From the NCBI GenBank assembly GCA_900316795.1, contig ONEF01000002.1, positions 1 through 64,000 of the forward strand: a stretch of DNA of 64,000 nucleotides, read 5' to 3'. The notes under the pieces were generated by a model. That model was not told the DNA's origin. It ran no database searches and saw nothing but the letters and a program-made list of their open reading frames with translations. The position numbers and the translations under genes are program-made. Numbering within the stretch: position 1 is the stretch's first letter; each line of letters begins with the position of its first letter. This document shows, piece by piece, positions 34,501 to 43,595 of the stretch. This DNA comes from an uncultured Bacteroidales bacterium. Its GTDB lineage: Bacteria; Bacteroidota; Bacteroidia; Bacteroidales; UBA932.

Positions 34501-36206
34501 TTTACAAGAAGATTGCCCGACGCATCGCAGAGCAGATCCAGAACCTCGCCTGCAGAATTGAACTGATATCCGAACTGGGTGAAGTGGTCTGCATTTCCGG
34601 AATATGTTCCCCCAGATCGGAAGTCGTCTCCAGGAAGGTATTGTCTTTCAACGCGGTTCAGTGGAGACGGCTCATAGACCTTTTCTGCGTAGGCATACTC
34701 GGCAGGTCCCGCTCCGTAAAGAGAGGTGTAGAAAGCTCTTTGGCTTCCGTACGGATCCGTTTCCGGTTGAGACAAAGCGTTTGAGGAAGATGCGTAAGGG
34801 AGATATGCCTTGGCATCATCCCTACGCATAGGGTCATACCACACGGGGGTAACGATGTTCTTTCCGGAAGGAGACGCTCCGGCGCTGATTATCTGTGTTG
34901 GATATCCGAGGCCGTCATAATAGGTTATGTCGAGGTTGGAGGCGGCCCCGTTGGCTTCTGTGTAGGTCTGCTTCAGTATCCAGTTGTCACCAATGACCGC
35001 TGTTCCGTCCTCGGTGATGGTAAGGGTACCGTTCATCTGCACTCTCACGGAATCTTTCTCCGCACAGATATGGTATTTGCCTGGAAGAGTCGGAATCGGG
35101 AAGGACAGGGTGTCGCCTGTGCCTGTTCTTTCTGTGCCGGAAGGCACACCGTTTCTGTATAGAAGGTAAGGCACTCCGGCCTCACTTCCGGAAAGCACAA
35201 GACGCTGACTTGGTGAAGAGCCGCTGAGCGAGAGGCTGTACTTTGTTTTTGCCCAGGAATCCTGGATAAAGACTATGTGGTTGCCGGAAAGGTCCTTGAA
35301 ATACGTGTCGTTCCGTATTTCAGCTCCAGTTGTGTTTTCTGTGCAGGAAACGGTAATTGACGCTGCCGGGAAAGAGTTTTGATCTACAGTTATTTCCATG
35401 TGGCTGTTCCAGCTCAGGTTAGTTCCGCCGTTGTATGAATTGAGGATTCTGTTCAGGGAGAGCTGCTCACCGTTTTGCAACTGGTATGTGAAAGTTACGG
35501 AGCCGCCTGATTTAGGGAACCTGTAGGGATTGGGAGCGAGGCTGCTGTTCCTGTTTGAACTGTAGAAAGGTTCCCACTGGACAAGGCAGCTGTCACGCAT
35601 CTCTATGACATGGGGCTGAGAAATGTCATAGCATCTGTACAGTCCTGGCTCAGAGACGGTGAAACTGAGAGCGCTCCCCGTTCCCTGCATTGTGATTGAA
35701 TCATTGCCCGGAGTGGAAACAAGCAGGTATTCATTTCCGGACACGGAACCCGAAAGGATAACGTTTTTGCTTTCTCCATGGATGAGGGTCAGCGATGACG
35801 GGGAAATGCTGTATGCCTGCACTTCGGAATACTGTTTAATGGTTGCGGAACCGTTGGAGGCGGTAAGGATGAGGCTTCTCATCGATTCAGTATCATTCTC
35901 ATCCACTACAAAGTTCAGGTCAGCTTCATATATACCCTCCTTGTTGGTAAGATAGACACTGGTTATCCAATCAATGGAGAGAGCCTCCAGGCCGGCCTGG
36001 ATACTTTCCATAAGCGTCTCTTCCATAAATCCTCCGTTGGCAAGAATGTGCAGAGTGACCGTCTCTCCCTCAGGATCCACTTCAATTTCCTGCGTGGGAG
36101 AAATAAAGTCCACACCCAACAGAAGTTGGGGAGTCTGTTCCTGGGCTCGGGCAGAAACACACAGAAAGAAAAGCACAAGGCAAAAGATGTATCTTATATG
36201 TTTCAT
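31545..36206 (-). CDS. RHS/YD-repeat protein with DUF6443-type region and variable C-terminal tip
   Basis: 1553 residues from the ATG at 36206, which gives a signal peptide (MKHIRYIFCLVLFFLCVSAR). Layout: Ig-like N-terminal part to about 400; a DUF6443-like block (ITYYDGLGYPTQIISAGASP, SPLNRVERQYLPG); YD repeats at about 600-1150 (YDPAGRLVATQD, YDSLSRITSTSV, YDGLGRLTGSER, YDSFGRLTESAR); and the RHS core (VRDHLGSTRVMLNAQGD, YNGKEIQTAAG, YIDYGFRQYDQTVARWFNID) ending at GNPISLYDLMGN. The remaining 220 residues are unrelated to the core and AT-rich (row 31921-31980 is 17/60 G+C; row 32401-32460 is 32/60), the mark of an exchangeable toxin tip. I do not recognise the tip domain. Confidence 0.85.
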   Translation of the reverse strand: MKHIRYIFCLVLFFLCVSARAQEQTPQLLLGVDFISPTQEIEVDPEGETVTLHILANGGFMEETLMESIQAGLEALSIDWITSVYLTNKEGIYEADLNFVVDENDTESMRSLILTASNGSATIKQYSEVQAYSISPSSLTLIHGESKNVILSGSVSGNEYLLVSTPGNDSITMQGTGSALSFTVSEPGLYRCYDISQPHVIEMRDSCLVQWEPFYSSNRNSSLAPNPYRFPKSGGSVTFTYQLQNGEQLSLNRILNSYNGGTNLSWNSHMEITVDQNSFPAASITVSCTENTTGAEIRNDTYFKDLSGNHIVFIQDSWAKTKYSLSLSGSSPSQRLVLSGSEAGVPYLLYRNGVPSGTERTGTGDTLSFPIPTLPGKYHICAEKDSVRVQMNGTLTITEDGTAVIGDNWILKQTYTEANGAASNLDITYYDGLGYPTQIISAGASPSGKNIVTPVWYDPMRRDDAKAYLPYASSSNALSQPETDPYGSQRAFYTSLYGAGPAEYAYAEKVYEPSPLNRVERQYLPGDDFRSGGTYSGNADHFTQFGYQFNSAGEVLDLLCDASGNLLVKGFLPEAKLYKNTTTSPDGRVTVEFKDSDDRTILAASGSGSQTQETYYVYDGRMQLRWVLQPEATARIKALAANASSANPSVFTQSDSTARKFCFIYNYNGKGQMTEKRIPGKGFEYMVYDPAGRLVATQDSTLRLQNRWILTRYDSLSRITSTSVFTGTVSQRTRDQMQGIFDLSPYPAIFGNAGNITLTSATFGEAGNTFSNGNVYSSDIPSYLAFSPVSGVAETADIDSRTASLLLYDKTLNLNTINSSQNLRRYRERAYYYDSKGRVIQTVEKLPDGETLRTSVRYDFTGNPLKTVQTSSRQGQMTLVQTFNYDSRGRKLSSSARMNTSQNPSTNPIAKTFSAVNYTYDGLGRLTGSERGKTAQADSFVLSPSSTSPVLSTSLNYNIQGWMTTQTDVLKKGTSQSDIANLYSQTLRYHDAQKASTTKSYDGLITEWETTQFSNGTDFTLPGSTADRYTYAYSYDSFGRLTESARYAGFSVNPNNIFTEKNLTYDRNGNILTLTRYGNGNATIKDNFIYSYDGNRLKHLAGTADYQYDGNGNMTLDALRNITLTYDINNLVSTVSRNDTLLSTYHYFADGTKYKVIDPDNNGRVYIGPFSYTTAKSGNTVYSYLEGIDTDGGRIMVVRKQSGTQNTYDYTTAFFVRDHLGSTRVMLNAQGDILERNAYYPFGLQMNQGKAYPTLTQRLPQLYSGYVSSAPARRDLYNGKEIQTAAGTDYIDYGFRQYDQTVARWFNIDPKAEKYLTITPFDYCTGNPISLYDLMGNDWYSTTETDSSGNVITKYYFSYTIYSQEDLEKEGIEGTYIGINGFVENNTKYLNLFGGEMQIKDSKSYRNALIIANLDNAIISYYRARYTNRNRPYPNQDFDVGLTDMTLYDVRNDNKKFEITKSQIYAIEYAGGTVFYTTANDLSNSYFDWGTGKYYNIFGSFNLKYNLGSGIIARIRRYYHRFEPVIWIFKDWDSWNNAKERAERILLYRKKPF

Positions 36207-36210
36207 GGAT

Positions 36211-39200
36211 TTATTCCTGTCTTGTTGAGGTCTGGTAATCATATTTTTCTACCGGATTCCGTCCGTCATCCGTCACAAGATGAAGACGCTTTGCCATATC
36301 GTATCTGTAATGAGTGACACGTCCTGAAGGGTCACCAACATCTTCAGGCATGCCGTACTCGTACCAACTGAACCAGGAGACGGCACTCCGAGGGAGCTGT
36401 GTTTTCAGGGTGGAAGCCCTGGATTGGACATTGGATTTGTCCGTGGTATAAAAGCAGTTGCCTATGACAGAAGCCACTTCAGATACGGTTGCATTGTCTA
36501 TCCTCAGCGACGGCCCCAGATGCTCTGAACTCCACACGAAAACAGTGGAGATACCGTTGGCGTCGGTCTTTTGGATCATGCGTCCAAATTTATCGTATTT
36601 GTATGCTGCAAAGGTGTACCACTGGCCAGACTCCACATCCTTTTTCTCCCACAGCACCGGCTTAAAATTCAGGGAGTCTGAACCAGCTACTTTTCTGTAG
36701 GTGTATCTGTCGTGAGAGACAAGAGATTCCTGGCCATTTTTAATGGTGGCAGTCCTTACTTCCAATGGCATAGAATACCATCCTGCAATCCTCATGCTGT
36801 CTTCGGCAGGAGAGAGTGTAGCACCGCTGGCATATTTGTCGGAGACATAGAGGTATTCTGTAATCGTCTTTTCTCCGCCTAGGGTTGTAGTTGTGTCGGT
36901 TATCTTCAAGCCAAGGCTGTTGTATGAACTGCCCGAGGAGAAAGAGCCGGAACTGTTGCCTCGGTAGTCCTCTATTTTAGAGAAGGTCTGATGAAAATCG
37001 TTGGTTTTCTTGTATGTCTGGACGGCCGCTTCACCGACATAAATAAACTCTAATGCATCAAGTCTCTGGTGGGCTGGAGTAAATGCATTCTTAGTTTCCC
37101 TAACTTTATTTGATGACGCATCAAAAACAGACTGGGAAAGGATTTTTCCGCGCCGGCGCTGGAGACTCAAACCAGGGGACAATATGTTTGTTACAAGTTG
37201 CCTGTCATGGTCATTCAGGATAAGATATACCGTGGGAGAATTTGGTCCATAAAGCCTCGGATACAACAATGTCTGCTGGGAGGGAAACTCATCAGGAAAA
37301 CCGTTTGCCCAACTGGTGAAACGTGTCCGGACAGAACTGCCGTCTGTGAAAACCTGCTCAACTTCAGAATATTCAACGGGAATGCCCTCGTAGGCAACAA
37401 TGCCGCCGTCAGAGTAAAAAGAGGATGAGACTACCCTTCCGGTAGAGCCATTATCGTCAAAAATCATCCCCTGATAAGTGAGGCTGTACCGGGGGCTTAC
37501 AAGCAGTGTTCCGCTCCCTGTAGTCTGTCCAGAAGAATTGCTATGGGTGTAGTTATAGCATGTGGAATCTATTGGAATTCCTTCCTTTGACCGGTTGATG
37601 ATTTTCTTGATACGGGCACCTGGGCCAACGCCTGTTTCCTGAAGGAGAGCCGGGACAAAAGAGTTGGCAGCGGTCTTGGCAACCTTGGAAGTATATGTGT
37701 TTGCTTCCCATTCAAACGAGGAGGAGCCGCCAGTGGGATAACTGACATTGGTCATAAGACCCAAGGAGGAGGCATTGAAATCAGGATTGCGGAAACTGGT
37801 AAGTGTCTCAGTTAAACCATGGTTTTGAAACAGTTGAGACCAGGTTATGTAATTGGAATCACAAATCGCCTTTGTGGTATTGTTCAGATAGCCCCAGTGG
37901 TCTTTGGCGATGGTGCCTAAAAGTGGGAAATAGCCGTCATCCAGACCTTTGTAGGAGAAGGAATAACGGCCAACGGAATCTATATCAACACTAGCAAGAA
38001 ATGGATAAGGGCTTCCCTGGCTGTTGAAGGTATAGGAAAGGATGCTGCTGCTCTTGAGGTCGCTGACGCCCGTAAGCAAAGGATAGGTATATTGTTCTCC
38101 TATTGGACGGGGTTCATAAATGCCATTCCTGTACCACGGAATTTCGCCGGTTTGTTTGGCCGAGTAGGAGAAAGAGATTTGGGATAGCCCGTCTACTTTT
38201 ATTGAAGTGGGGAGCAGATAGCTGTGGTAAGAATCTGTATAATGAATCTGGTTTTGGGGCACGTTGTCGGAATAATACCATAGGCTGGAGTTATAGGTTA
38301 TGAAAGAGGAAACGGAACCAGACAACTTCTCATCATTATCGTATTGAATCTCCAAATATCGTCCGTTGGGGGCTGTGATGCCACGTAATGCCCAGGCAGT
38401 AATTGTGCTCGGTATAGGGTCGTCTGATTGGCTCTTGTCAATGATAATGTCCCTCTCTGTGGCATCATAGGGCTCGTCGTAAGAAGAAGGCTCATGAAGA
38501 GGTGAAAGGCTTCCGAAATGATAGGTATAGCCGTCGGAGGTCTTTATGTCAAAACCGCTTATGACAACAAATGGATTGCCCGCATAAGTCTTTGAATATG
38601 AAGAAAAGGTGACTGTGTAATTTTTGTCAAAAGTAGATGTGTGATATACATTGTATTTGCCGGTAAAGGGGTCTTTTACAAAAGAGCCGCTGTGACCAAG
38701 AAAATTGAAGTGGTAGATATCGGATGTCACCTCATAGTTTTGATCAGTGCCGCTGTTAGAATAATAAAGATTGAGGATTTTACTGGGAGAAAAAGGTTCA
38801 TAAAGAGGCTGTGCATTAATGCTGTCGAGAGGATAGAAGGAATTGTAACAATAACCATAAAGGTCCACTGCGCCATCGCCACTAAGCGAGATGGTCATTT
38901 TGGAGCGTTCTTCATCCGGGATACCCCTCACCTGCCTTGTGATATAGCCACCGCAGTTGAGAGTCCAGCCCAGACCAACATAGCCTGCCTGCTGATTGAC
39001 TTTCAAACCGTTGTAACTGTATGACAAAGATACTGGGATGGTGAAATCATCATCGCGATAAGTATAGATCGGGATGTTAAGGGAAAGTTCTCCGGTATAG
39101 AGATTCACATCCTGCTTGCCATACTTGGTCATCTCTGAAGCCTGGACGGAAGGTGTCTGAGGTTCGTTGACAATGGTAAGTTGCCCGTGAACCTCTATCG

Positions 39201-39255
39201 CCGAGTATATTGACAGAAAGACGAAAAGGGGAAATGTAAGACGAGATTTTTTCAT
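36211..39255 (-). CDS. Secreted RHS-family protein with SpvB/TcaB-like N-terminus
   Basis: 1014 residues with a signal peptide (MKKSRLTFPLFVFLSIYSAI). The N-terminal third has the SpvB-like pattern DVNLYTGELSLNIPIYTYRD, VSLSYSYNGLKVNQQAGYVG and LGWTLNCGGYITRQVRG. The middle alternates beta strands, and the C-terminus ends in YD-type repeats (YDKFGRMIQKTDANG, DPSGRVTHYRYDMAKRLH). It lacks an RHS core and toxin tip. Its stop is four bases before the ATG of the next RHS gene, so the two are co-translated. The arrangement resembles TcB (this gene) followed by TcC (the next), which together form a toxin-enclosing shell; here that is inference from architecture. Confidence 0.8.
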   Translation of the reverse strand: MKKSRLTFPLFVFLSIYSAIEVHGQLTIVNEPQTPSVQASEMTKYGKQDVNLYTGELSLNIPIYTYRDDDFTIPVSLSYSYNGLKVNQQAGYVGLGWTLNCGGYITRQVRGIPDEERSKMTISLSGDGAVDLYGYCYNSFYPLDSINAQPLYEPFSPSKILNLYYSNSGTDQNYEVTSDIYHFNFLGHSGSFVKDPFTGKYNVYHTSTFDKNYTVTFSSYSKTYAGNPFVVISGFDIKTSDGYTYHFGSLSPLHEPSSYDEPYDATERDIIIDKSQSDDPIPSTITAWALRGITAPNGRYLEIQYDNDEKLSGSVSSFITYNSSLWYYSDNVPQNQIHYTDSYHSYLLPTSIKVDGLSQISFSYSAKQTGEIPWYRNGIYEPRPIGEQYTYPLLTGVSDLKSSSILSYTFNSQGSPYPFLASVDIDSVGRYSFSYKGLDDGYFPLLGTIAKDHWGYLNNTTKAICDSNYITWSQLFQNHGLTETLTSFRNPDFNASSLGLMTNVSYPTGGSSSFEWEANTYTSKVAKTAANSFVPALLQETGVGPGARIKKIINRSKEGIPIDSTCYNYTHSNSSGQTTGSGTLLVSPRYSLTYQGMIFDDNGSTGRVVSSSFYSDGGIVAYEGIPVEYSEVEQVFTDGSSVRTRFTSWANGFPDEFPSQQTLLYPRLYGPNSPTVYLILNDHDRQLVTNILSPGLSLQRRRGKILSQSVFDASSNKVRETKNAFTPAHQRLDALEFIYVGEAAVQTYKKTNDFHQTFSKIEDYRGNSSGSFSSGSSYNSLGLKITDTTTTLGGEKTITEYLYVSDKYASGATLSPAEDSMRIAGWYSMPLEVRTATIKNGQESLVSHDRYTYRKVAGSDSLNFKPVLWEKKDVESGQWYTFAAYKYDKFGRMIQKTDANGISTVFVWSSEHLGPSLRIDNATVSEVASVIGNCFYTTDKSNVQSRASTLKTQLPRSAVSWFSWYEYGMPEDVGDPSGRVTHYRYDMAKRLHLVTDDGRNPVEKYDYQTSTRQE

Positions 39256-39343
39256 ATTGGAAATCTTTTGGGCAAGTTAAGAAATAAAATGGTTCCCTAC
39301 AATGAATGCAGAAAAGAAATGAGATTGAAAGTCAAGATTTGCA

Positions 39344-41230
39344 CTAGACTATCTGGTTTCCGGTAAAGAGTTCATAGTACTTGCCTTTGAGGGCGAGTAG
39401 TTCGTTGTGCTTGCCACGTTCAATGATACGGCCGTGGTCCATTACCATAATGTAGTCGGCATTGAGGATTGTTGAAAGGCGGTGGGCGATGACAAATGTT
39501 GTCCTTCCTTTCATCAGTTCATCCATTCCCTGCTGGATAAGTTTTTCGGTTCGGGTATCTATTGATGAAGTAGCCTCGTCCAAGATGAGGACAGGAGGAG
39601 CCGCAACGGCCGCCCTTGCTATTGCAAGAAGCTGTCGTTCACCCTGTGAGAGGTTGCCGCCGTCCCCTTCCAGCACTGTGTTGTAGCCATTTGGAAGACG
39701 CCTGATGAAACTGTCAGCGCATACACGCTTGGCTGCGGCAACGCACTCCCTGTCAGTTGCATCCAGCCTGCCATAGCGGATATTGTCCACCACGCTGCCG
39801 GTAAACAGTCTGGTTTCCTGGAGGACAATCCCGAGGCTGCGTCTAAGGGAATCTTTCTCAATGTCCTTGATGTCAAGGCCGTCATAGGTTATCTTGCCGT
39901 CCTGGATCTCGTAGAAGCGGTTGATCAGGTTGGTAATGGTGGTCTTGCCGGCACCGGTTCCGCCCACGAAGGCTATCTTCTGGCCGGGATATGCGGTAAG
40001 GTTGATGTCAAAGAGAACCTGCTTGCCTTCCACATAGCTGAAATCCACATCGCTGAGGCTCACTTCTCCCTTTAGAGGAATTGTATTTCCTTCAGGAGTT
40101 TTCCAGCACCACTGGCAATCTCCCGTCTGCTCCAAAGTCACCTTGCCCTCATCTTTTTCCTTAGGCTGGTCCATCATCTCGTAAACGCGGTCTGCACCCA
40201 CGCTTGCCATAAGGATGCTGTTGACCTCGTTGCTTATCTGGCTGACCGGACGGGTGAAGTTCTTGTGCAGGGTCAGGAAGGCCACCAAAGCTCCAAGGCT
40301 AAGGGCGGAACCGTTGAGGCCGCAGACATACCAGCCGCCGAGAGAAGACAGGGCTATGGCGGCACCTACAGTGGCTATCAGGACATAGCCGAGGTTTCCG
40401 ATGTTGCCGTTTACAGGCATTACTATGTTACCTATCTTGTTGGCGTTATAGACACTTTGACGGAGGCTCTCGTTGAGCTTGGAGAACTGGTCCATAGCCT
40501 TCTGCTCGTGGCAATAAACCTTCACTACCCTCTGGCCGGAAACCATCTCCTCTATGAAGCCGTTCACCTTGCCCAGCATCTCCTGCCTCTTCTTGAAATG
40601 CCTTCTTGAAATCCCACCGAGTTTCTTGGTGGTGAAGTACATCACGGCAGCCATGACCACAGACACCAAGGAAAGCGGAAGGCTCAGAACCAGCATACTC
40701 ACAAATGTCGAAACAATAGTCACCACAGACTGGAACAGGCGCGGGATGGTCTGCCCTATCACTTGACGGAGAGTATCCACATCGTTGGTATAGACACTCA
40801 TGATGTCTCCGTGGCTTCGGCCGTCAAAGTAGCTCAGCGGCAGCCTCTCCATGTGCTCGAACAGGTTGTGGCGCAAGGTCTTGAGAGTTCCCTGGCTTAT
40901 ATAGACAGTCATTATGCTGTGCAGATAAGAGGCACCTGTACCGATAATCAGGACAGCGGCCAGCTTCACCAGCGCAACAGCCAGAGGAGAATAATCCGGA
41001 GAAGCCTGGGAGAGCATAGGAACAACATAATCGTCCAGCAAAGTCTTGGTAAACAAAGTAGAAGCCAAAGTTGCCAGAGTGGAGACAAGGATGCAAAGCA
41101 ACACCAGAGACAGCCTCCACTTGTTCTTCTTGAGAATAAGCTTGAAGAGCCTGCCTACCGTGGAAAGGTTCACTTTCCCGGTTGGTGGCACATAGCCCCT
41201 TTCCTTTATCTGTCCGCCGCCTAATCTCAT
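39344..41230 (-). CDS. ABC exporter half-transporter with consensus ATPase site
   Basis: 628 residues. Six transmembrane segments lie within about 40-370 (LSLVLLCILVSTLATLAST onward), followed by a nucleotide-binding domain: Walker A FVGGTGAGKTTI, Q-loop GIVLQETRLF, signature LSQGERQLL, Walker B PVLILDEATSSID with catalytic Glu, and H-loop FVIAHRLSTI. A 60-residue insert precedes the NBD (about 345-385). It overlaps the neighbouring half-transporter gene by four bases, indicating a heterodimer for export of lipids, peptides or drugs. Confidence 0.92.
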   Translation of the reverse strand: MRLGGGQIKERGYVPPTGKVNLSTVGRLFKLILKKNKWRLSLVLLCILVSTLATLASTLFTKTLLDDYVVPMLSQASPDYSPLAVALVKLAAVLIIGTGASYLHSIMTVYISQGTLKTLRHNLFEHMERLPLSYFDGRSHGDIMSVYTNDVDTLRQVIGQTIPRLFQSVVTIVSTFVSMLVLSLPLSLVSVVMAAVMYFTTKKLGGISRRHFKKRQEMLGKVNGFIEEMVSGQRVVKVYCHEQKAMDQFSKLNESLRQSVYNANKIGNIVMPVNGNIGNLGYVLIATVGAAIALSSLGGWYVCGLNGSALSLGALVAFLTLHKNFTRPVSQISNEVNSILMASVGADRVYEMMDQPKEKDEGKVTLEQTGDCQWCWKTPEGNTIPLKGEVSLSDVDFSYVEGKQVLFDINLTAYPGQKIAFVGGTGAGKTTITNLINRFYEIQDGKITYDGLDIKDIEKDSLRRSLGIVLQETRLFTGSVVDNIRYGRLDATDRECVAAAKRVCADSFIRRLPNGYNTVLEGDGGNLSQGERQLLAIARAAVAAPPVLILDEATSSIDTRTEKLIQQGMDELMKGRTTFVIAHRLSTILNADYIMVMDHGRIIERGKHNELLALKGKYYELFTGNQIV

Positions 41231-42969
41231 TTTTTCTGGTCAAAGTCCCCCTCTCCTCCGGAGGTCTGCATAGTATATATTTCTTTGTATATATCGTTGT
41301 TTTCAAGAAGGTTATCGTGAGTGTCAAAGCCCATAACCCGGCCATCATCCATTACGGCTATCTTGTCTGCATGCTGGATGCTGAGTATCCTGTGGGATAT
41401 TATGATCTTGGTGGTACCCGGAATCCTCCTGGCAAAAGTCTCCCTGATCTTGGAGTCTGTCGCGGTATCCACGGCTGAGGTAGAGTCGTCAAGAATAAGG
41501 ACCTTCGGCGATTTGAGCAGCGCACGGGCTATGCACAGCCTCTGCCTCTGGCCACCGGAAAAGTTGGCTCCACCTTGTTCAACGATGGAGTTGTATCCGT
41601 CCGGAAGTGCAGAGATGAACTCGTCCGCGCAGGCTGATATGCAAGCCTGCCGGCATTCTTCTTCCGTAGCGTCTTCCTTCCCCCACCTGAGGTTGTCCAG
41701 GATTGTACCGCTGAAAAGAGTGTTGTTCTGGAGCACCACGGCAACCTCATTCCTGAGCCGTTGCATATCGTACCGCCGGACATCCAGGCCACCGACCCTC
41801 ACCTCTCCTTTTGAAACGTCGTACAGACGGCTGACAAGGGCTCCCAGCGTACTCTTTCCGCTGCCCGTTCCGCCTATTATTCCTATGGTCTGACCGGACT
41901 CTATATTCAGGTTTATATCCTCCAGGGCATAGTCGCCACCCGCTTTGTAGGAGAAATAGACGTGATCGAACTCCACCCTGCCGTCTTTGATTTCCATCTC
42001 AGGATCAGCGGGATTCTCCATATCCGGAACTTCATCTATCACCTCGGCGATTCTCCTGACGCTGGCCGCACTCTGGGTAAGATGTACAAAGATCATTGAA
42101 AGCATCATCAGAGCCTGCAGCACCATCATCACGTATGAGAACAAAGATGTCAGCTGGCCGGTAGTAAGGCTTCCTTCCACTATGTAATGAGCTCCAAACC
42201 AGGAAAGTGAAATGATGCACCCGTAAACCACCAGGTTCATCACCGGCCCGTTGAGAGCCATTATGGCCTCTGCCTTCACGTTGAGGGAAAACAGGTTGAG
42301 AGCCGCCCTGTCCAACTTGCTCAATTCATGATGCTCCCTGACGTATGCCTTTACAACCCTTATCGCCGAGACATTTTCCTGGACAACCGCGTTCAGATCG
42401 TCATACTTCCTGAATATCTCCTGGAAGAGCCTGGCTGCCCTGCTTATGACAAGAGTCAGAAGGGTGGCAAGCACTATTATCGCGACAAGGAATATAACGC
42501 TCAGCCTCGAGTTTATGAAAAAGCACATCACCACGCTGGAGATCAGGTTCAAAGGAGCACGGAAAGATACCCTCAGCAGCATCTGGATGGCATTCTGTAT
42601 GTTGGAAACGTCCGTGGTCATCCTTGTAACCAACCCTGCCGTGGAGTATTTGTCAATGTCAGAAAACGAGAACCTCTGGATATTGCGGTACATGGCATCC
42701 CTCAGATTGGCAGCAATGCCGGTGGAAGAATAAGCAGCAAACCTCCCTGCCAGAATACCGAACATAAGACTCAGCAAAGCCATCAGGACCATATACAAGC
42801 CGTACTTGTACACATCCGGCATGCTGCCGGCATTGATGCCCTTGTCTATGATAGAAGCGGTTACGTACGGAATCAGGACCCCCATGACAACTTCAGCCGC
42901 CGTCCACACCGGTGTGAGGATGGCAGCCGTCTTGTACTGCTTGACCTGTCTTAGAATAGTCTTGAACAT
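41227..42969 (-). CDS. ABC exporter half-transporter with degenerate ATPase site
   Basis: 580 residues. Six transmembrane segments at about 15-320, then Walker A GIIGGTGSGKSTLG, signature FSGGQRQRLCIARAL, Walker B KVLILDDSTSAVD and H-loop IIISHRILSI. The residue after Walker B is Asp instead of the catalytic Glu, as in the non-hydrolysing half of asymmetric heterodimeric exporters (TM287/288, LmrCD type). The partner gene has the normal Glu. A perfect -7 element at 42989-42996 precedes it. Substrate unknown. Confidence 0.92.
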   Translation of the reverse strand: MFKTILRQVKQYKTAAILTPVWTAAEVVMGVLIPYVTASIIDKGINAGSMPDVYKYGLYMVLMALLSLMFGILAGRFAAYSSTGIAANLRDAMYRNIQRFSFSDIDKYSTAGLVTRMTTDVSNIQNAIQMLLRVSFRAPLNLISSVVMCFFINSRLSVIFLVAIIVLATLLTLVISRAARLFQEIFRKYDDLNAVVQENVSAIRVVKAYVREHHELSKLDRAALNLFSLNVKAEAIMALNGPVMNLVVYGCIISLSWFGAHYIVEGSLTTGQLTSLFSYVMMVLQALMMLSMIFVHLTQSAASVRRIAEVIDEVPDMENPADPEMEIKDGRVEFDHVYFSYKAGGDYALEDINLNIESGQTIGIIGGTGSGKSTLGALVSRLYDVSKGEVRVGGLDVRRYDMQRLRNEVAVVLQNNTLFSGTILDNLRWGKEDATEEECRQACISACADEFISALPDGYNSIVEQGGANFSGGQRQRLCIARALLKSPKVLILDDSTSAVDTATDSKIRETFARRIPGTTKIIISHRILSIQHADKIAVMDDGRVMGFDTHDNLLENNDIYKEIYTMQTSGGEGDFDQKK

Positions 42970-42988
42970 ATATGAGGGTAACCTGCAA

Positions 42989-42996
42989 CAAATTTA
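42989..42996 (-). promoter_or_regulatory. -7 element TAAATTTG of the ABC exporter operon
   Basis: A perfect TAnnTTTG on the minus strand, 19 bases before the ATG at 42969 and 15 bases from the repeat element at 43011. Confidence 0.65.
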
Positions 42997-43010
42997 AGGA
43001 TTTTTTCTTA

Positions 43011-43131
43011 TCGGCGATGGTCCTTCTTAAGCATCTGATTCCTAAAGTATTCAAAAAAGCACCCCGGCCATTTGCCAAGGTGCTTTTAGGGGAGCCTTGA
43101 ATTTCAGTAAGTTACAAGACACCATCGCCGA
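43011..43131. repeat. 121-bp element with 11-bp terminal inverted repeats, copy 1
   Basis: It begins TCGGCGATGGT and ends with the reverse complement ACCATCGCCGA. A second element of the same length lies at 44395-44515. Internally it has a hairpin (AAAAGCACC ... GGTGCTTTT, about 43055-43087) that is kept in copy 2 although the loop differs. The flanking triplet TTA (43008-43010 and 43132-43134) could be a target duplication. The right end abuts the stop codon of the gene at 43132, so its hairpin may act as that gene's terminator. Confidence 0.8.
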
Positions 43132-43545
43132 TTATAAAACCTCCTTCAGCTCAACCTGCTTTTTATAGTCGTACGGAACATACTTGTAGAGTTCAGCGAA
43201 TCTCTTCCCGGACTGGCTTGTGTAAACATCAAGCCTGACTACAATAGCCTTGTCCTCGTCTTTGAAGTCTGTTATCATCCTTCCTGCTTCTATCTCTGAA
43301 TAAATCGCGTCAAAGCGGGTTTCCGGGAAGAAGTGTTCCTTCTTCTTGAACAATTCCTTCTGCCCTTCAATCTTGTATCCGTTTTTAAGCATGAACAGCA
43401 GAACCAGGCCGGTAAGTATAACAACTCCTCCCAGAATCATCATTCCGGTAGAACGGACTGCAAAGCATGCAGCGCCAGCCAAAAGTACAACCAATGATAT
43501 TATCATATCCGCAGTCGTGCGGACCTTTGCTATTTTCTTATTCAT
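43132..43545 (-). CDS. Small membrane protein of unknown function, two spans
   Basis: 137 residues. Two adjacent hydrophobic segments at about 13-33 and 36-53 (MIISLVVLLAGAACFAV and GMMILGGVVILTGLVLLFML) form a hairpin, followed by a soluble 80-residue domain (FFPETRFDAIYSEIEAGRMI, KRFAELYKYVPYDYKKQVEL). No family is recognised. It lies alone inside the island bounded by the two 121-bp elements, and its stop codon touches copy 1. Confidence 0.7.
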   Translation of the reverse strand: MNKKIAKVRTTADMIISLVVLLAGAACFAVRSTGMMILGGVVILTGLVLLFMLKNGYKIEGQKELFKKKEHFFPETRFDAIYSEIEAGRMITDFKDEDKAIVVRLDVYTSQSGKRFAELYKYVPYDYKKQVELKEVL

Positions 43546-43595
43546 AAATCTGATTAATTAAATGTGTGTATGAACAATGTGAAACAAACGATCAG

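Noticed and set aside
37895-37925. GGCGATGGTGCC resembling the end of the 121-bp elements
   Set aside because: It lies in the RHS coding sequence, only about nine bases match, and there is no partner end or hairpin.
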